Below, piece after piece: positions 16,304 to 24,598 of a DNA stretch of 64,000 bases. The position numbers and the translations under genes were made by a program. Every line of letters begins with the position of its first letter. Position 1 is the stretch's first letter. Origin of the DNA: Mucilaginibacter_A sp050954285 (GTDB taxonomy: Bacteria; Bacteroidota; Bacteroidia; Sphingobacteriales; Sphingobacteriaceae); assembly GCA_050954285.1 (NCBI GenBank), contig JBPBPL010000029.1, forward strand, positions 1-64,000, in the 5' to 3' direction. The notes below the pieces were generated by a model. The model searched no databases. It had not been told where the DNA came from and was given only the letters and a program-made list of their open reading frames with translations.

Positions 16304-19018
16304 TCAGACTTGTGTATGAATGAAAACTTTTGCTTTCGCGATGGCAGCTTTTAATCCGGCAGCATTTTTACCGCCAGCCGTGGCGTAAAAAGGCTGGCCG
16401 CCGCCGCCGCCCTGTATTTCTTTGGCCAGTTCTTTAATGAAAATGCGTGCATCCAAACCTTTTTCTTTAATCAGGTTTTCAGAAATCATAACCGTTAAAT
16501 TTGGTTTGCCGTCGATAATCGCGCCCAAAATCAAAACCAGGTTGGCCACAATATCTTTGGTTTGATAAGCCAGGCTTTTTAAAGCTTCTGCATTTGGCAG
16601 TTCCACTTCTTCGGAGATGAAATTTATGCCGTTAAAAGAAGTATGCCTGGCTGCCAGTTCTTTTTTCATTACAGAAACTTTATCCAGTACCGCTTTTTCC
16701 GCTTCTTTTTTAAGCGAAGCATTTTCTTCTAAAATCTGCTCCAGACTCTTTTTCAAATCAGCCGGATTTTTTAGCAACTCTTTTAAAGCTTTGATTTCTT
16801 CGTTTTGTTGATGAATATATTCTTCGGATTTAATTCCCGTAATCGCTTCAATCCGCCGAACGCCAGCTGCAACTGCACTTTCGGAAACGATCTGGAAGAA
16901 ACCAATTTGCCCCGTTGCCTGCACATGTGTTCCGCCACAAAGCTCAATAGAAAATTTTTCGTCCATCGTTACCACGCGCACCACATCGCCGTATTTCTCT
17001 CCAAACAAAGCCATTGCACCGGTCTGCGAAGCTTCTGCAAAAGACATGGATTGAATCGTTACGTCCACATTTCCCCGAATTTTTCGGTTCACAACTGCTT
17101 CTATCCTGCTGATTTCTTCCTCGCTTACTTTTGCAAAATGCGAGAAGTCAAAACGTAAAGCATCCGGACTAACCAGCGAACCTTTCTGGTTGACATGGCT
17201 GCCCAGCACTTCTTTCAAAGCAGCATGAAGCAAGTGCGTGGCCGAATGGTTATTTTCGATACTCAACCTTCTTTCCGGATTAACATAAGCTGTTAAAACA
17301 TCAGATGGATCTTCCGGCAATTTATCCACAAAATGCACAATCAAGCCGTTTTCTTTTTTGGTACCCGTAACCGGGATAATTTCTCCATCCGGAAAAATCA
17401 GATCGCCGGTATCGCCAACCTGTCCGCCGCTTTCTGCATAAAAAGGCGTTTTATCCAGCACCAGTTGAAACTGTTCTTTTCCTTTGGCTTTAACTTTCCG
17501 GTATTTGATGATGTGCGCAATGGTTTCTGTTTCGGTATAGCCAGTAAATTCTACGGTATCATCATCTTTTAAAATGATCCAATCGCCGGTATCAATGGCT
17601 GTTGCTGCGCGGGAACGGTTTTTTTGTTCTTGAAGAAGTTTGTCGAAGCCTTCTATATCAACAGTAAAACCTTGTTCACGAGCCAAAAGTTCGGTTAAAT
17701 CAATTGGAAATCCATTTGCGTCTGATAATTCAAAAGCAAAGTTACCAGATACAATTTTATTTAATCTATCATTTATAAATCTATCCTTAATTGCAAAATG
17801 TTCCCAAGTATTATCATCGTTATCGATCAATAAGCTATTTTCATTAATTAGATCTGTATAAGTTTTAAACTTACTCAAACCCATCTGTAATGTTCTCAAA
17901 AACGAAACTTCCTCCTCCAAAACAACCTTCTGCACAAAGTCTTTCTGTTCATGCAAATTCGGAAATACGTCTTTGAATTGGTCTGCTAAAAGAAGCACCA
18001 ACTGATTCAAAAAAGGTTCTTTAAAATTGAGATATTGATATGCGTAGCGTACAGCTCTCCTTAAAATCCTGCGGATGACATAACCTGCTTTGTTATTAGA
18101 TGGTAGTTGTCCGTCAGCAATAGCAAATGCAATCGCACGAATATGATCTGCCATAACGCGCATCGCAATAGCTTGATTTAAAGGCGTATAAACAGAATAA
18201 GTTTTACCACTTTTTTCCGCAATAAACTGAATCAGCGGCTGGAAAACATCCGTATCATAATTAGAACTTTTACCTTGCAAAACACGCACCAAACGCTCGA
18301 AACCCATTCCGGTATCTACATGTTTGTTGGGCAGCGGTTGCAGCGAACCGTCTTTTAAACGGTTAAACTGCATAAACACATTGTTCCAGATTTCAATAAC
18401 CTGCGGATCATCCGCATTTACCAGTTCTGCTCCGCTCCTTGCACTGCGTTCTTCCTCGCTCCGGTTATCAAAATGAATTTCGGAACATGGTCCGCAAGGG
18501 CCGGTTTCGCCCATTTCCCAGAAATTATCTTTTTTATTTCCGGGGAGGATGTGGCTTTCGGGCAAAAACTGTTTCCATAAATCGTAGGCTTCCTGGTCTT
18601 TTTCCAGGCCTTCTTTTTCGTCGCCTTCAAAATAAGTAACGTACAGGCGGTCTTTATCTATTTTGTAAACTTCCGTCAGCAGTTCCCAGCTCCATTCAAT
18701 TGCTTCCTTTTTAAAATAATCACCAAAACTCCAGTTGCCCAGCATCTCAAACATCGTGTGATGATAGGTATCGATGCCCACTTCCTCCAGATCATTGTGC
18801 TTGCCGGAAACGCGCAGACAACGCTGTGTATCCGCAACTCTTGGAAATTTGGCTGCTTCCTCGCCTAAAAAAATACTTTTAAACTGGTTCATTCCGGCGT
18901 TGGTAAACATCAAAGTCGGATCGTTTTTGATCACAATTGGGGCTGACGGAACGATCTGATGTTGTTTAGAAGCAAAAAAATCTAAAAATTGCTGGCGTAT
19001 TTTGGAGGCGGTTAACAT
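16304..19018 (-). CDS. alaS: Alanyl-tRNA synthetase
   Basis: The 904-residue enzyme charges tRNA-Ala. The catalytic domain begins MLTASKIRQQFLDFFASKQH and contains NDPTLMFTNAGMNQFKSIFLG; the editing domain has the zinc-binding HSATHLLHAAL and CGGTHVQATG; the C-terminal glycine-rich end is GGGGGQPFYATAGGKNAAG. The length is normal. One exact repeat copy (16634) and one near copy (17987) are in frame. A TATCTTTG box lies upstream, and an uptake-like element lies in the leader. Confidence 0.97.
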   Translation of the reverse strand: MLTASKIRQQFLDFFASKQHQIVPSAPIVIKNDPTLMFTNAGMNQFKSIFLGEEAAKFPRVADTQRCLRVSGKHNDLEEVGIDTYHHTMFEMLGNWSFGDYFKKEAIEWSWELLTEVYKIDKDRLYVTYFEGDEKEGLEKDQEAYDLWKQFLPESHILPGNKKDNFWEMGETGPCGPCSEIHFDNRSEEERSARSGAELVNADDPQVIEIWNNVFMQFNRLKDGSLQPLPNKHVDTGMGFERLVRVLQGKSSNYDTDVFQPLIQFIAEKSGKTYSVYTPLNQAIAMRVMADHIRAIAFAIADGQLPSNNKAGYVIRRILRRAVRYAYQYLNFKEPFLNQLVLLLADQFKDVFPNLHEQKDFVQKVVLEEEVSFLRTLQMGLSKFKTYTDLINENSLLIDNDDNTWEHFAIKDRFINDRLNKIVSGNFAFELSDANGFPIDLTELLAREQGFTVDIEGFDKLLQEQKNRSRAATAIDTGDWIILKDDDTVEFTGYTETETIAHIIKYRKVKAKGKEQFQLVLDKTPFYAESGGQVGDTGDLIFPDGEIIPVTGTKKENGLIVHFVDKLPEDPSDVLTAYVNPERRLSIENNHSATHLLHAALKEVLGSHVNQKGSLVSPDALRFDFSHFAKVSEEEISRIEAVVNRKIRGNVDVTIQSMSFAEASQTGAMALFGEKYGDVVRVVTMDEKFSIELCGGTHVQATGQIGFFQIVSESAVAAGVRRIEAITGIKSEEYIHQQNEEIKALKELLKNPADLKKSLEQILEENASLKKEAEKAVLDKVSVMKKELAARHTSFNGINFISEEVELPNAEALKSLAYQTKDIVANLVLILGAIIDGKPNLTVMISENLIKEKGLDARIFIKELAKEIQGGGGGQPFYATAGGKNAAGLKAAIAKAKVFIHTQV

Positions 19019-19023
19019 TTGGA

Positions 19024-19035
19024 ATGCTGTTTTTA
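19024..19035 (+). repeat. Uptake-like element in the alaS leader
   Basis: Exact ATGCTGTTTTTA followed after TCGTA by TAAAAT. It lies between the alaS start codon and its -7 box, so it should be transcribed. Confidence 0.8.
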
Positions 19036-19053
19036 TCGTATAAAATTATGCGG

Positions 19054-19061
19054 CAAAGATA
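19054..19061 (-). promoter_or_regulatory. Probable alaS -7 box
   Basis: On the minus strand this reads TATCTTTG, a full match to TAnnTTTG, 36 bp before the alaS start. The -33 region is weak. Confidence 0.5.
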
Positions 19062-19113
19062 GGGTTTTGAGGAAATTTTCAGGAAGCTGAGTGAAGGCAT
19101 TTAATCTTTAATA

Positions 19114-19125
19114 ATGCTTCTTTTA
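19114..19125 (+). repeat. Uptake-like element with tail
   Basis: Exact ATGCTTCTTTTA followed after TCAGTA by TAAAAC. It borders a second, unrelated repeat. Confidence 0.8.
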
Positions 19126-19140
19126 TCAGTATAAAACTGT

Positions 19141-19390
19141 ATTCGATCGGGCTTCCAGCCCTTCCTTTCGTTCTTTTTGCTTGATCAAAAAGAACCAAAA
19201 AATCAAGAACGGCTGATCGCTCAGCCGCGCACCCGTTCAGTCCTGCGCTCCTGGGCGCATACCTTTCTGGCGGCTCTGTAAAGAATAAGAAAATGATATC
19301 TTTAAAGCAGGATGAAGCAGCATCAGAAAAATAATGATCACGAAGCCCCCCAAGCACGTAGGCTGAATGCCGCCCGGAGAAAAGAAGCAT
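19141..19390. repeat. Intergenic repeat of Bacteroidota type with palindromic core
   Basis: This higher-GC block contains a perfect 10-bp inverted repeat (19170-19195, GTTCTTTTTG - CTTGAT - CAAAAAGAAC) and a CG-rich segment (CGCGCACCCG, CCTGGGCGCA). From memory, sequences of this kind recur in intergenic regions of many Bacteroidota genomes. A minus-strand frame crosses it (19079-19390), but its composition is not protein-like. It ends at a degenerate uptake-like copy (GAAAAGAAGCAT, 19379-19390). It fills most of the 406-bp gap between alaS and the 206-residue gene. Confidence 0.6.
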
Positions 19391-19424
19391 CAGGCAATGT
19401 TATAATTAATGGTTATCTTCAAAA

Positions 19425-20045
19425 ATGAAATCTTTTCTGCTTTTATTATTTTTAATATTCAGTTTCTGGCCGGCTTATAGTCAACTTCAAATTGATGAAA
19501 AATCAAAAGTAAATATCGCCCATTCAGAAATTAGCTTAACTGATTTTATTAACACAAATAAGTTTGATTATGCAATTATTGCCTGGTACAATTTATCACG
19601 CGTAACTATTACAGATGAAATTTATTGCCTTTTTCAGCAACAGAACAATTGGTATTTAGCTAAATTAAGCAGAACATTACAACCGCCGTTGCCACCATTT
19701 TTCGTAATCAATCAACGTATGTTAACTCAACTGGAGGCAGATTCTACCACGCTAAAACTTAATGCTGCTACCGCATTTCAAAATAAACAAGAGGATTTTG
19801 ACAAGCTTCCGCAATTTTGCCAGTATGAAAAAGATGGAAAAATAACCGGCTTAATTGATGTGCAAGATGCAGCAACTTATCATTTGCTTCAACTTTCCAA
19901 TAAAGAAATCAGATCACTTTATTTTTATGCACCGGATAATTATTTAGAAAGATGTTACCCATACGTAAAGGAATTTGGAATTTTAAAGGGATTTGTTAAT
20001 ACGGTTACCCAGCTTTCTGATCAAACCAAGAATTTGAAAAATTAA
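19425..20045 (+). CDS. Unknown secreted or envelope protein
   Basis: I do not recognise this 206-residue protein. Residues 1-19 form a signal peptide (MKSFLLLLFLIFSFWPAYSQ). The rest is soluble and mixed in structure, with no cysteine cluster, repeat or membrane segment (ITDEIYCLFQQQNNWYLAKL, PDNYLERCYPYVKEFGILKG). Export to the periplasm or outside is expected. It lies next to an intergenic repeat block and 83 bp before the MerR gene, with a repeat copy between them. Its DNA is more AT-rich than that of its neighbours, and it may be lineage-specific. Confidence 0.7.
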   Translation: MKSFLLLLFLIFSFWPAYSQLQIDEKSKVNIAHSEISLTDFINTNKFDYAIIAWYNLSRVTITDEIYCLFQQQNNWYLAKLSRTLQPPLPPFFVINQRMLTQLEADSTTLKLNAATAFQNKQEDFDKLPQFCQYEKDGKITGLIDVQDAATYHLLQLSNKEIRSLYFYAPDNYLERCYPYVKEFGILKGFVNTVTQLSDQTKNLKN

Positions 20046-20080
20046 TACCTGCCCGGTAACTCAAACCAATTTTTACCCGA

Positions 20081-20092
20081 TAAAAACAGCAT
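20081..20092 (-). repeat. Uptake-like element with full extension
   Basis: TTTTTA, five bases, TAAAAACAGCAT, then CGCCA: one of the fullest matches to the extended consensus. Confidence 0.85.
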
Positions 20093-20128
20093 CGCCACAA
20101 CTTAACCCTAAACCATTAACTTTACGCC

Positions 20129-20464
20129 ATGCCTTACAAAGAGAGAGACATCAATAAAATGTATTATACAATGGGCGAGGTTTCGGCCATGTTTGATGTA
20201 AACCAGTCGATGATCCGGTTTTATGAGAAGGAATTTGACATCCTTCAGCCTAAAAAAAATAAAAAAGGAAACCGGCTTTTCACGCCTGAAGATGTAGATA
20301 ACCTGAAAATTATTTTCAATTTAATTAATGAGCGCGGTTTTACTTTGCAGGGCGCGCGCGATTATTTGAAGCAGAACGGCAGCGAAGCCAAGGAAAGTCA
20401 GCAGGTCATCAGTTCGCTGGAAAACCTCAAAAAGTTTTTGATTGAAGTGAGGGAACAGCTATGA
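20129..20464 (+). CDS. MerR-family transcriptional regulator
   Basis: The 111-residue protein has the MerR winged helix (YTMGEVSAMFDVNQSMIRFYEKEFDILQP near residues 12-40, then NRLFTPEDVDNLKIIFNLIN) and a short C-terminal helix. It has no effector domain, like the short MerR-type proteins found widely in Bacteroidota. It overlaps the lipid kinase gene by four bases (ATGA), so they are co-transcribed. Target genes are unknown. A TAACTTTA box lies only five bases before the start, hinting at a very short or absent leader. Confidence 0.9.
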   Translation: MPYKERDINKMYYTMGEVSAMFDVNQSMIRFYEKEFDILQPKKNKKGNRLFTPEDVDNLKIIFNLINERGFTLQGARDYLKQNGSEAKESQQVISSLENLKKFLIEVREQL

Positions 20465-21357
20465 TGGCAACTGTTTTTAAAACCGTTTTAGTAATTTACA
20501 ATGCACGTTCCGGTTCTCAAGCCGACGTTCATTTCCGGCAATTACTGGATCAGAAAAGCAAGCAATATGGCTTTGGTTTTCGTGTTTTTGAACTAAAAAA
20601 CCCGGATTGCGAAGGTTTGATCCGCAGGGAAATTAAAACCTACAAGCCTGAATTGCTAATGGCTGCCGGTGGCGATGGCACTTTAAATATAGTGGCAAAA
20701 ATAGCACCGGATTTTGATTTGCCAATTTTGATTCTACCTTATGGTTCGGCCAACGGCATGGCGCGCGAACTGGCGATCCCGAATGATGTTACTGCGGCTT
20801 ATGATTTGCTGGCGCATTATAAAATCAAAGCTGTTGATTTGCTCAAAATTAACAATTCTACCTGTGTGCATTTGGCGGATGTGGGGTTAAATGCGCGTAT
20901 TGTAAGGCGTTTTGAACTTGATCCCAAGCGTGGACTATCAACTTATGCCAAACATTTATGGAACGAGATTTTTTTGATCCGCAGCAAACGTTTTGAGATC
21001 GAATATGATGGCAAATCAATCCGCCGAAAAGCAGTTTCCATCACTTTTGCCAATGCTTCCAAATACGGAACGGGCGCGGTAATCAATCCAACCGGAAAAA
21101 TTGATGATGGCAGATTTGAACTGTGTATCGTGCGGCCTTTTCCACGGTTAAAAATATTTTCAATTGCCTGGAAAATGTTCCGTGGCACGTTACAAACCAG
21201 CGAATATTTTGAGGTGATTTCTTGTACCGAAGCGCATATCAAACACAGAAAAGGCGTGATGCTACAGGTTGACGGTGAAGTAATTGGTAAAGTAAAAAAT
21301 ATCAATATCAGCATCAAAGCCCATGTTTTGAAGCTTCTTTTACCGGCTGTTTCTTGA
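20461..21357 (+). CDS. Diacylglycerol/lipid kinase, DagK/YegS family
   Basis: The 298-residue protein has the DAGK catalytic signature: VLVIYNARSGSQA at the start, AAGGDGTLNIVAKIA near residue 64, LPYGSANGMAREL near 95, and a C-terminal LQVDGEVIG. It probably phosphorylates diacylglycerol or another lipid for phospholipid recycling. It overlaps the MerR gene by ATGA, which fixes the start at 20461; the first base of its second codon also begins an ATG, so one residue is uncertain. A near copy of the repeat (21331) forms part of its last codons. Confidence 0.9.
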   Translation: MMATVFKTVLVIYNARSGSQADVHFRQLLDQKSKQYGFGFRVFELKNPDCEGLIRREIKTYKPELLMAAGGDGTLNIVAKIAPDFDLPILILPYGSANGMARELAIPNDVTAAYDLLAHYKIKAVDLLKINNSTCVHLADVGLNARIVRRFELDPKRGLSTYAKHLWNEIFLIRSKRFEIEYDGKSIRRKAVSITFANASKYGTGAVINPTGKIDDGRFELCIVRPFPRLKIFSIAWKMFRGTLQTSEYFEVISCTEAHIKHRKGVMLQVDGEVIGKVKNINISIKAHVLKLLLPAVS

Positions 21358-21373
21358 GACAGAACTGGTTAAA

Positions 21374-22414
21374 TCAATCCAGTTCTGCCTGATAAACCAA
21401 CTTCCCATTTTCATTTTCTTCATCAACCACCCAAGTTTCGGCAATGGTTTTTTGGGTTGAAGAAAACTTCAGCTTAAAAAACCCTTTGGCTGCCAGCGCA
21501 AACTTGCCATACGTTCCCTTGCGCACATAAGTAGATTTGGAAGCCGCGCCGCTCACAATATAATTCACGTTATTTTTGTAAATATGCTGCAAATTATGCT
21601 CGTGGCCAGCAGCGTAAACCAGATTGGGATGCTGACCAAAAAGCACTTTCAGTTTCTTTTTTAACGCTCTGAACCGTAGGTGCGAAAGATCTTCCGGTGC
21701 GCCAATATACTTGCGGTACAATGGCAATAACGAACCTACGATCGGCATTGGTACAAGCGCTTTTTTATCGTAAATGGTAAGCGGAAACAAATGATGCTTC
21801 AGCTTGAACTTGCCGCCATGCAGCGAATAACTGTAAATGGGATAATGGCCGATCACCAGCACTTTTTTAGTTTTATTTCTTTCGAGGATTTCTTTCAGCA
21901 AAATAAAAAACTCTTCTTCGGAACTGGCCGCACAACCGTCTTTTGCTCCGATTGGCCGGAAACCACGCTGTATCCACCACTGCGTATTGATGGCGACGAT
22001 CGTTAAATCATCATTAATGGGCACTTCTTTCGGACCCGGACAACCATTGGAAGGCAGAAAAATATTCGCGCCGTCAAACAATTTTTCCAGGTATTTTTCC
22101 TGCCGGATTACATAATCGTAACCATCATCTTTTCCTTTGTTCCAGTCGTGGTTACCGGAAATAAAAATCACTTTTCCGTTGTAATCTTTCACCGCTTCAT
22201 GATGTTTTTTCAGCACCTGTTCGGCATCTTCCCGCAGCCGGTCGCCTTTTTCGGGCAAACCATTTGGATAAATGTTATCGCCCAAAAATATTACTGCCGA
22301 TGGATTTTTGGTTTCTAAATGTCTGGTTAGCAAACTCAAAACCGGATCAGGTTTGTATCGGGCAATGTTCCCGGAATCGCCCACTAAAATTACTTCAAAA
22401 ATGGTTTCCGGCAT
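21374..22414 (-). CDS. Metallophosphoesterase, calcineurin-like
   Basis: The 346-residue protein shows the five-block metallophosphoesterase pattern: LVGDSGN at residue 10, FLGDNIYPNGLP near 44, FISGNHDWNKG near 84, IGHYPIYSYSLHG near 187 and AGHEHNLQ near 269. It needs two metal ions. There is no signal peptide, so a cytoplasmic place is likely, although related Bacteroidota proteins are often tied to the envelope. The substrate is unknown; the GDNIYPNG variant is common in purple-acid-phosphatase-like enzymes. Confidence 0.85.
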   Translation of the reverse strand: MPETIFEVILVGDSGNIARYKPDPVLSLLTRHLETKNPSAVIFLGDNIYPNGLPEKGDRLREDAEQVLKKHHEAVKDYNGKVIFISGNHDWNKGKDDGYDYVIRQEKYLEKLFDGANIFLPSNGCPGPKEVPINDDLTIVAINTQWWIQRGFRPIGAKDGCAASSEEEFFILLKEILERNKTKKVLVIGHYPIYSYSLHGGKFKLKHHLFPLTIYDKKALVPMPIVGSLLPLYRKYIGAPEDLSHLRFRALKKKLKVLFGQHPNLVYAAGHEHNLQHIYKNNVNYIVSGAASKSTYVRKGTYGKFALAAKGFFKLKFSSTQKTIAETWVVDEENENGKLVYQAELD

Positions 22415-22418
22415 CTGA

Positions 22419-22430
22419 TGCTGTTTTTAT
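22419..22430 (+). repeat. Uptake-like element next to a start codon
   Basis: Exact ATGCTGTTTTTA five bases from the start codon of the phosphoesterase gene, followed after TGCACA by TAAAAT. Confidence 0.78.
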
Positions 22431-22552
22431 GCACATAAAATTTGTTTGTTGTAGAAAAGCATTCTCCTCACCAAAAGTCTATTTTTAATTATTAATTAAA
22501 TTATATAATATTGAGTTAATTTATAAATAATCAAAATTGTATTCTATGAACA

Positions 22553-24598
22553 ATGCGTTATAAACTTTTCCTGCTGATTGTGTTCCTGTTTTTCGCCAAA
22601 AGTACCTTTTCACAAACACCTCAGGAACGGGAAATCGAAACTATTATTGAAGCTGCTGCCGAAAATCTGCCCGACGATTATGATTACTCCGATTTAATTA
22701 GTCAGCTTCAAAATTACCGCCAGCATCCGCTCAATCTCAACAAAGCTACAACAGCGCAACTGCAAGACTTGTTGTTTCTTTCTTATCTGCAAATTACCGC
22801 TTTGCAGGAACACATCCGCAGCAACGGAAAACTGATCGATCTGCTTGAACTTCAAAGCGTTAACCTTTTTGATCTGCAAACGATCTCTAAATTAATGCCT
22901 TTTGTTACAATCAACACCAGTATAGATTTTAATAAAATCAGCCTCCAAAACCTGTTTCGGTATGGTAAACATGACTTAATTTTTCGTTTTGGAGAAGTTT
23001 TACAACCTCAAAAAGGTTTCCTGATCCCGAAAGATTCCAAGCTTTCGCACTATACCGGCAATCCGCAAAAACTGCTGGGCCGTTATCGTTTTGATTTCCA
23101 GAACCGCATCCAGCTGGCTTTCAACATGGAAAAAGATGCCGGAGAACCATTTTTTGCCGGTAAAAACAGCATGGGCTTTGATTTTTATACGGCGAGCCTG
23201 GCTTTCAAAAATTTCGGTCTGATCAATAAATTAGTAATCGGCGATTATTCGCTGCAGTTTGGCCAGGGTTTGAGTTTGTACACCGGTTTTGCTTTTGGCA
23301 AAAATGCCGATGCTACACTGGTTCCGAAGGTGAGCCGCGGGTTGACGCCGTATTCATCCACCAACGAAATCAGTTATTTCCGTGGCGTGGCGGCAACTTT
23401 GCAATGGAAATCCATTGCCTTCACGCCTTTTGTTTCCGATCAGCCGGTTGACGCGACAGTTCAAACTACGGCAAATCCGGAGTATATTTCTTCGCTTGGC
23501 ACAACTGGTTATCACCGCACAGCAACCGAACTTGCCAATAAAAATTCGGCAGAACAATTGAGCTACGGCTTCGACCTAAATTATGTCAAACATAGTTTCA
23601 AGGCCGGAATTACTGCTTACAACACCCATTTTCAATATCCTTTGGAACGCCGGCAAAACGCTTATAATCAGTTTATTTTTGCCGGAAAAGAGCTTGACAA
23701 TTTATCGTTTTACTACGATTACAGCTTCCATAATCTTTATTTCTTTGGGGAAACAGCCAAAAGCCTCGGTGGCGGCGCAGCAACAGTAAATGGTTTGTTG
23801 AGTTCAATTTCTTCCAATGTTTCTGTGGTTTTATTGTACCGGAATTACAATCGTAATTACCATTCGTTTTATAATCAGGCTGTTTCTGAAAATACCGATG
23901 CTGTGAACGAAAAAGGAATTTATAGCGGCTTGAACATCAAATTATCCAAACTATGGACGTTTTCCGGTTATGCTGATTTCTTTAAATTTCCCTGGCTTAA
24001 GTTTCAGGTGAGCCAGCCAAATAGCAGCGGACATGAGTTTTTGGGCCGATTGACTTATTCGCCAAATCAAAGGCTGGTTGCTTACCTTAATTATCGCCTC
24101 AAACAAAAGCAGCAAAATAATGATAATAACAAAATTACTGTTTTGGATGAAGTAGATTATCAGGACTATCGGTTTGATATCTCCTATCCTTTCAGCCGAA
24201 ATATTACTTTTCGAAACCGTGCCGAAGTGGTGAAATACCAGAAAGGTTCGCCAGCGGCAGAATACGGTTTAATGGTCTATCAGGATGTAATTTACAAACC
24301 AAAAACCAGCCGGATTGCCGCAAATTGCCGCCTGGCCTGGTTTCACACGGCAAGTTACGATTCCCGCATTTATTCCTTTGAAAATGATGTGCTGTATAGT
24401 TACACTATTTTGCCTTTGCAGCACACCGGTTTTCGTACTTTTTTCAATGCCCAATACACTTTTACCAAAGGTTTGGATGCTTGGTTTCGCTACAGCGCGT
24501 ATTTGTACCGTGGAGAAAAAACAGTTGGTTCCGGTTTGGATCTGATTGAAGGCAACAAAAAATCTGAAATCAGGCTGCAAATGCGCTATCGTTTTTGA
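22553..24598 (+). CDS. Helix-hairpin-helix (ComEA-like) outer-membrane beta-barrel protein
   Basis: The 681-residue protein has a signal peptide (MRYKLFLLIVFLFFAKSTFS), an N-terminal region with helix-hairpin-helix features (HPLNLNKATTAQLQDLLFLS near residue 58, IRSNGKLIDLLELQSV), and a long C-terminal part of alternating strands (residues about 125-681) ending in aromatic RYRF, as outer-membrane barrels do. HhH segments bind DNA backbone without sequence preference, as in ComEA. The stop codon overlaps the comEC start (TGATG), so the two are made together. A role in passing DNA across the outer envelope is inferred from this pairing. One exact repeat copy lies inside at 23161. Confidence 0.82.
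   Translation: MRYKLFLLIVFLFFAKSTFSQTPQEREIETIIEAAAENLPDDYDYSDLISQLQNYRQHPLNLNKATTAQLQDLLFLSYLQITALQEHIRSNGKLIDLLELQSVNLFDLQTISKLMPFVTINTSIDFNKISLQNLFRYGKHDLIFRFGEVLQPQKGFLIPKDSKLSHYTGNPQKLLGRYRFDFQNRIQLAFNMEKDAGEPFFAGKNSMGFDFYTASLAFKNFGLINKLVIGDYSLQFGQGLSLYTGFAFGKNADATLVPKVSRGLTPYSSTNEISYFRGVAATLQWKSIAFTPFVSDQPVDATVQTTANPEYISSLGTTGYHRTATELANKNSAEQLSYGFDLNYVKHSFKAGITAYNTHFQYPLERRQNAYNQFIFAGKELDNLSFYYDYSFHNLYFFGETAKSLGGGAATVNGLLSSISSNVSVVLLYRNYNRNYHSFYNQAVSENTDAVNEKGIYSGLNIKLSKLWTFSGYADFFKFPWLKFQVSQPNSSGHEFLGRLTYSPNQRLVAYLNYRLKQKQQNNDNNKITVLDEVDYQDYRFDISYPFSRNITFRNRAEVVKYQKGSPAAEYGLMVYQDVIYKPKTSRIAANCRLAWFHTASYDSRIYSFENDVLYSYTILPLQHTGFRTFFNAQYTFTKGLDAWFRYSAYLYRGEKTVGSGLDLIEGNKKSEIRLQMRYRF

Noticed and set aside
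19079..19390. A 103-residue minus-strand frame in the alaS upstream gap
   Set aside because: It crosses the intergenic repeat block and a palindrome, with composition unlike a protein and no start signal.
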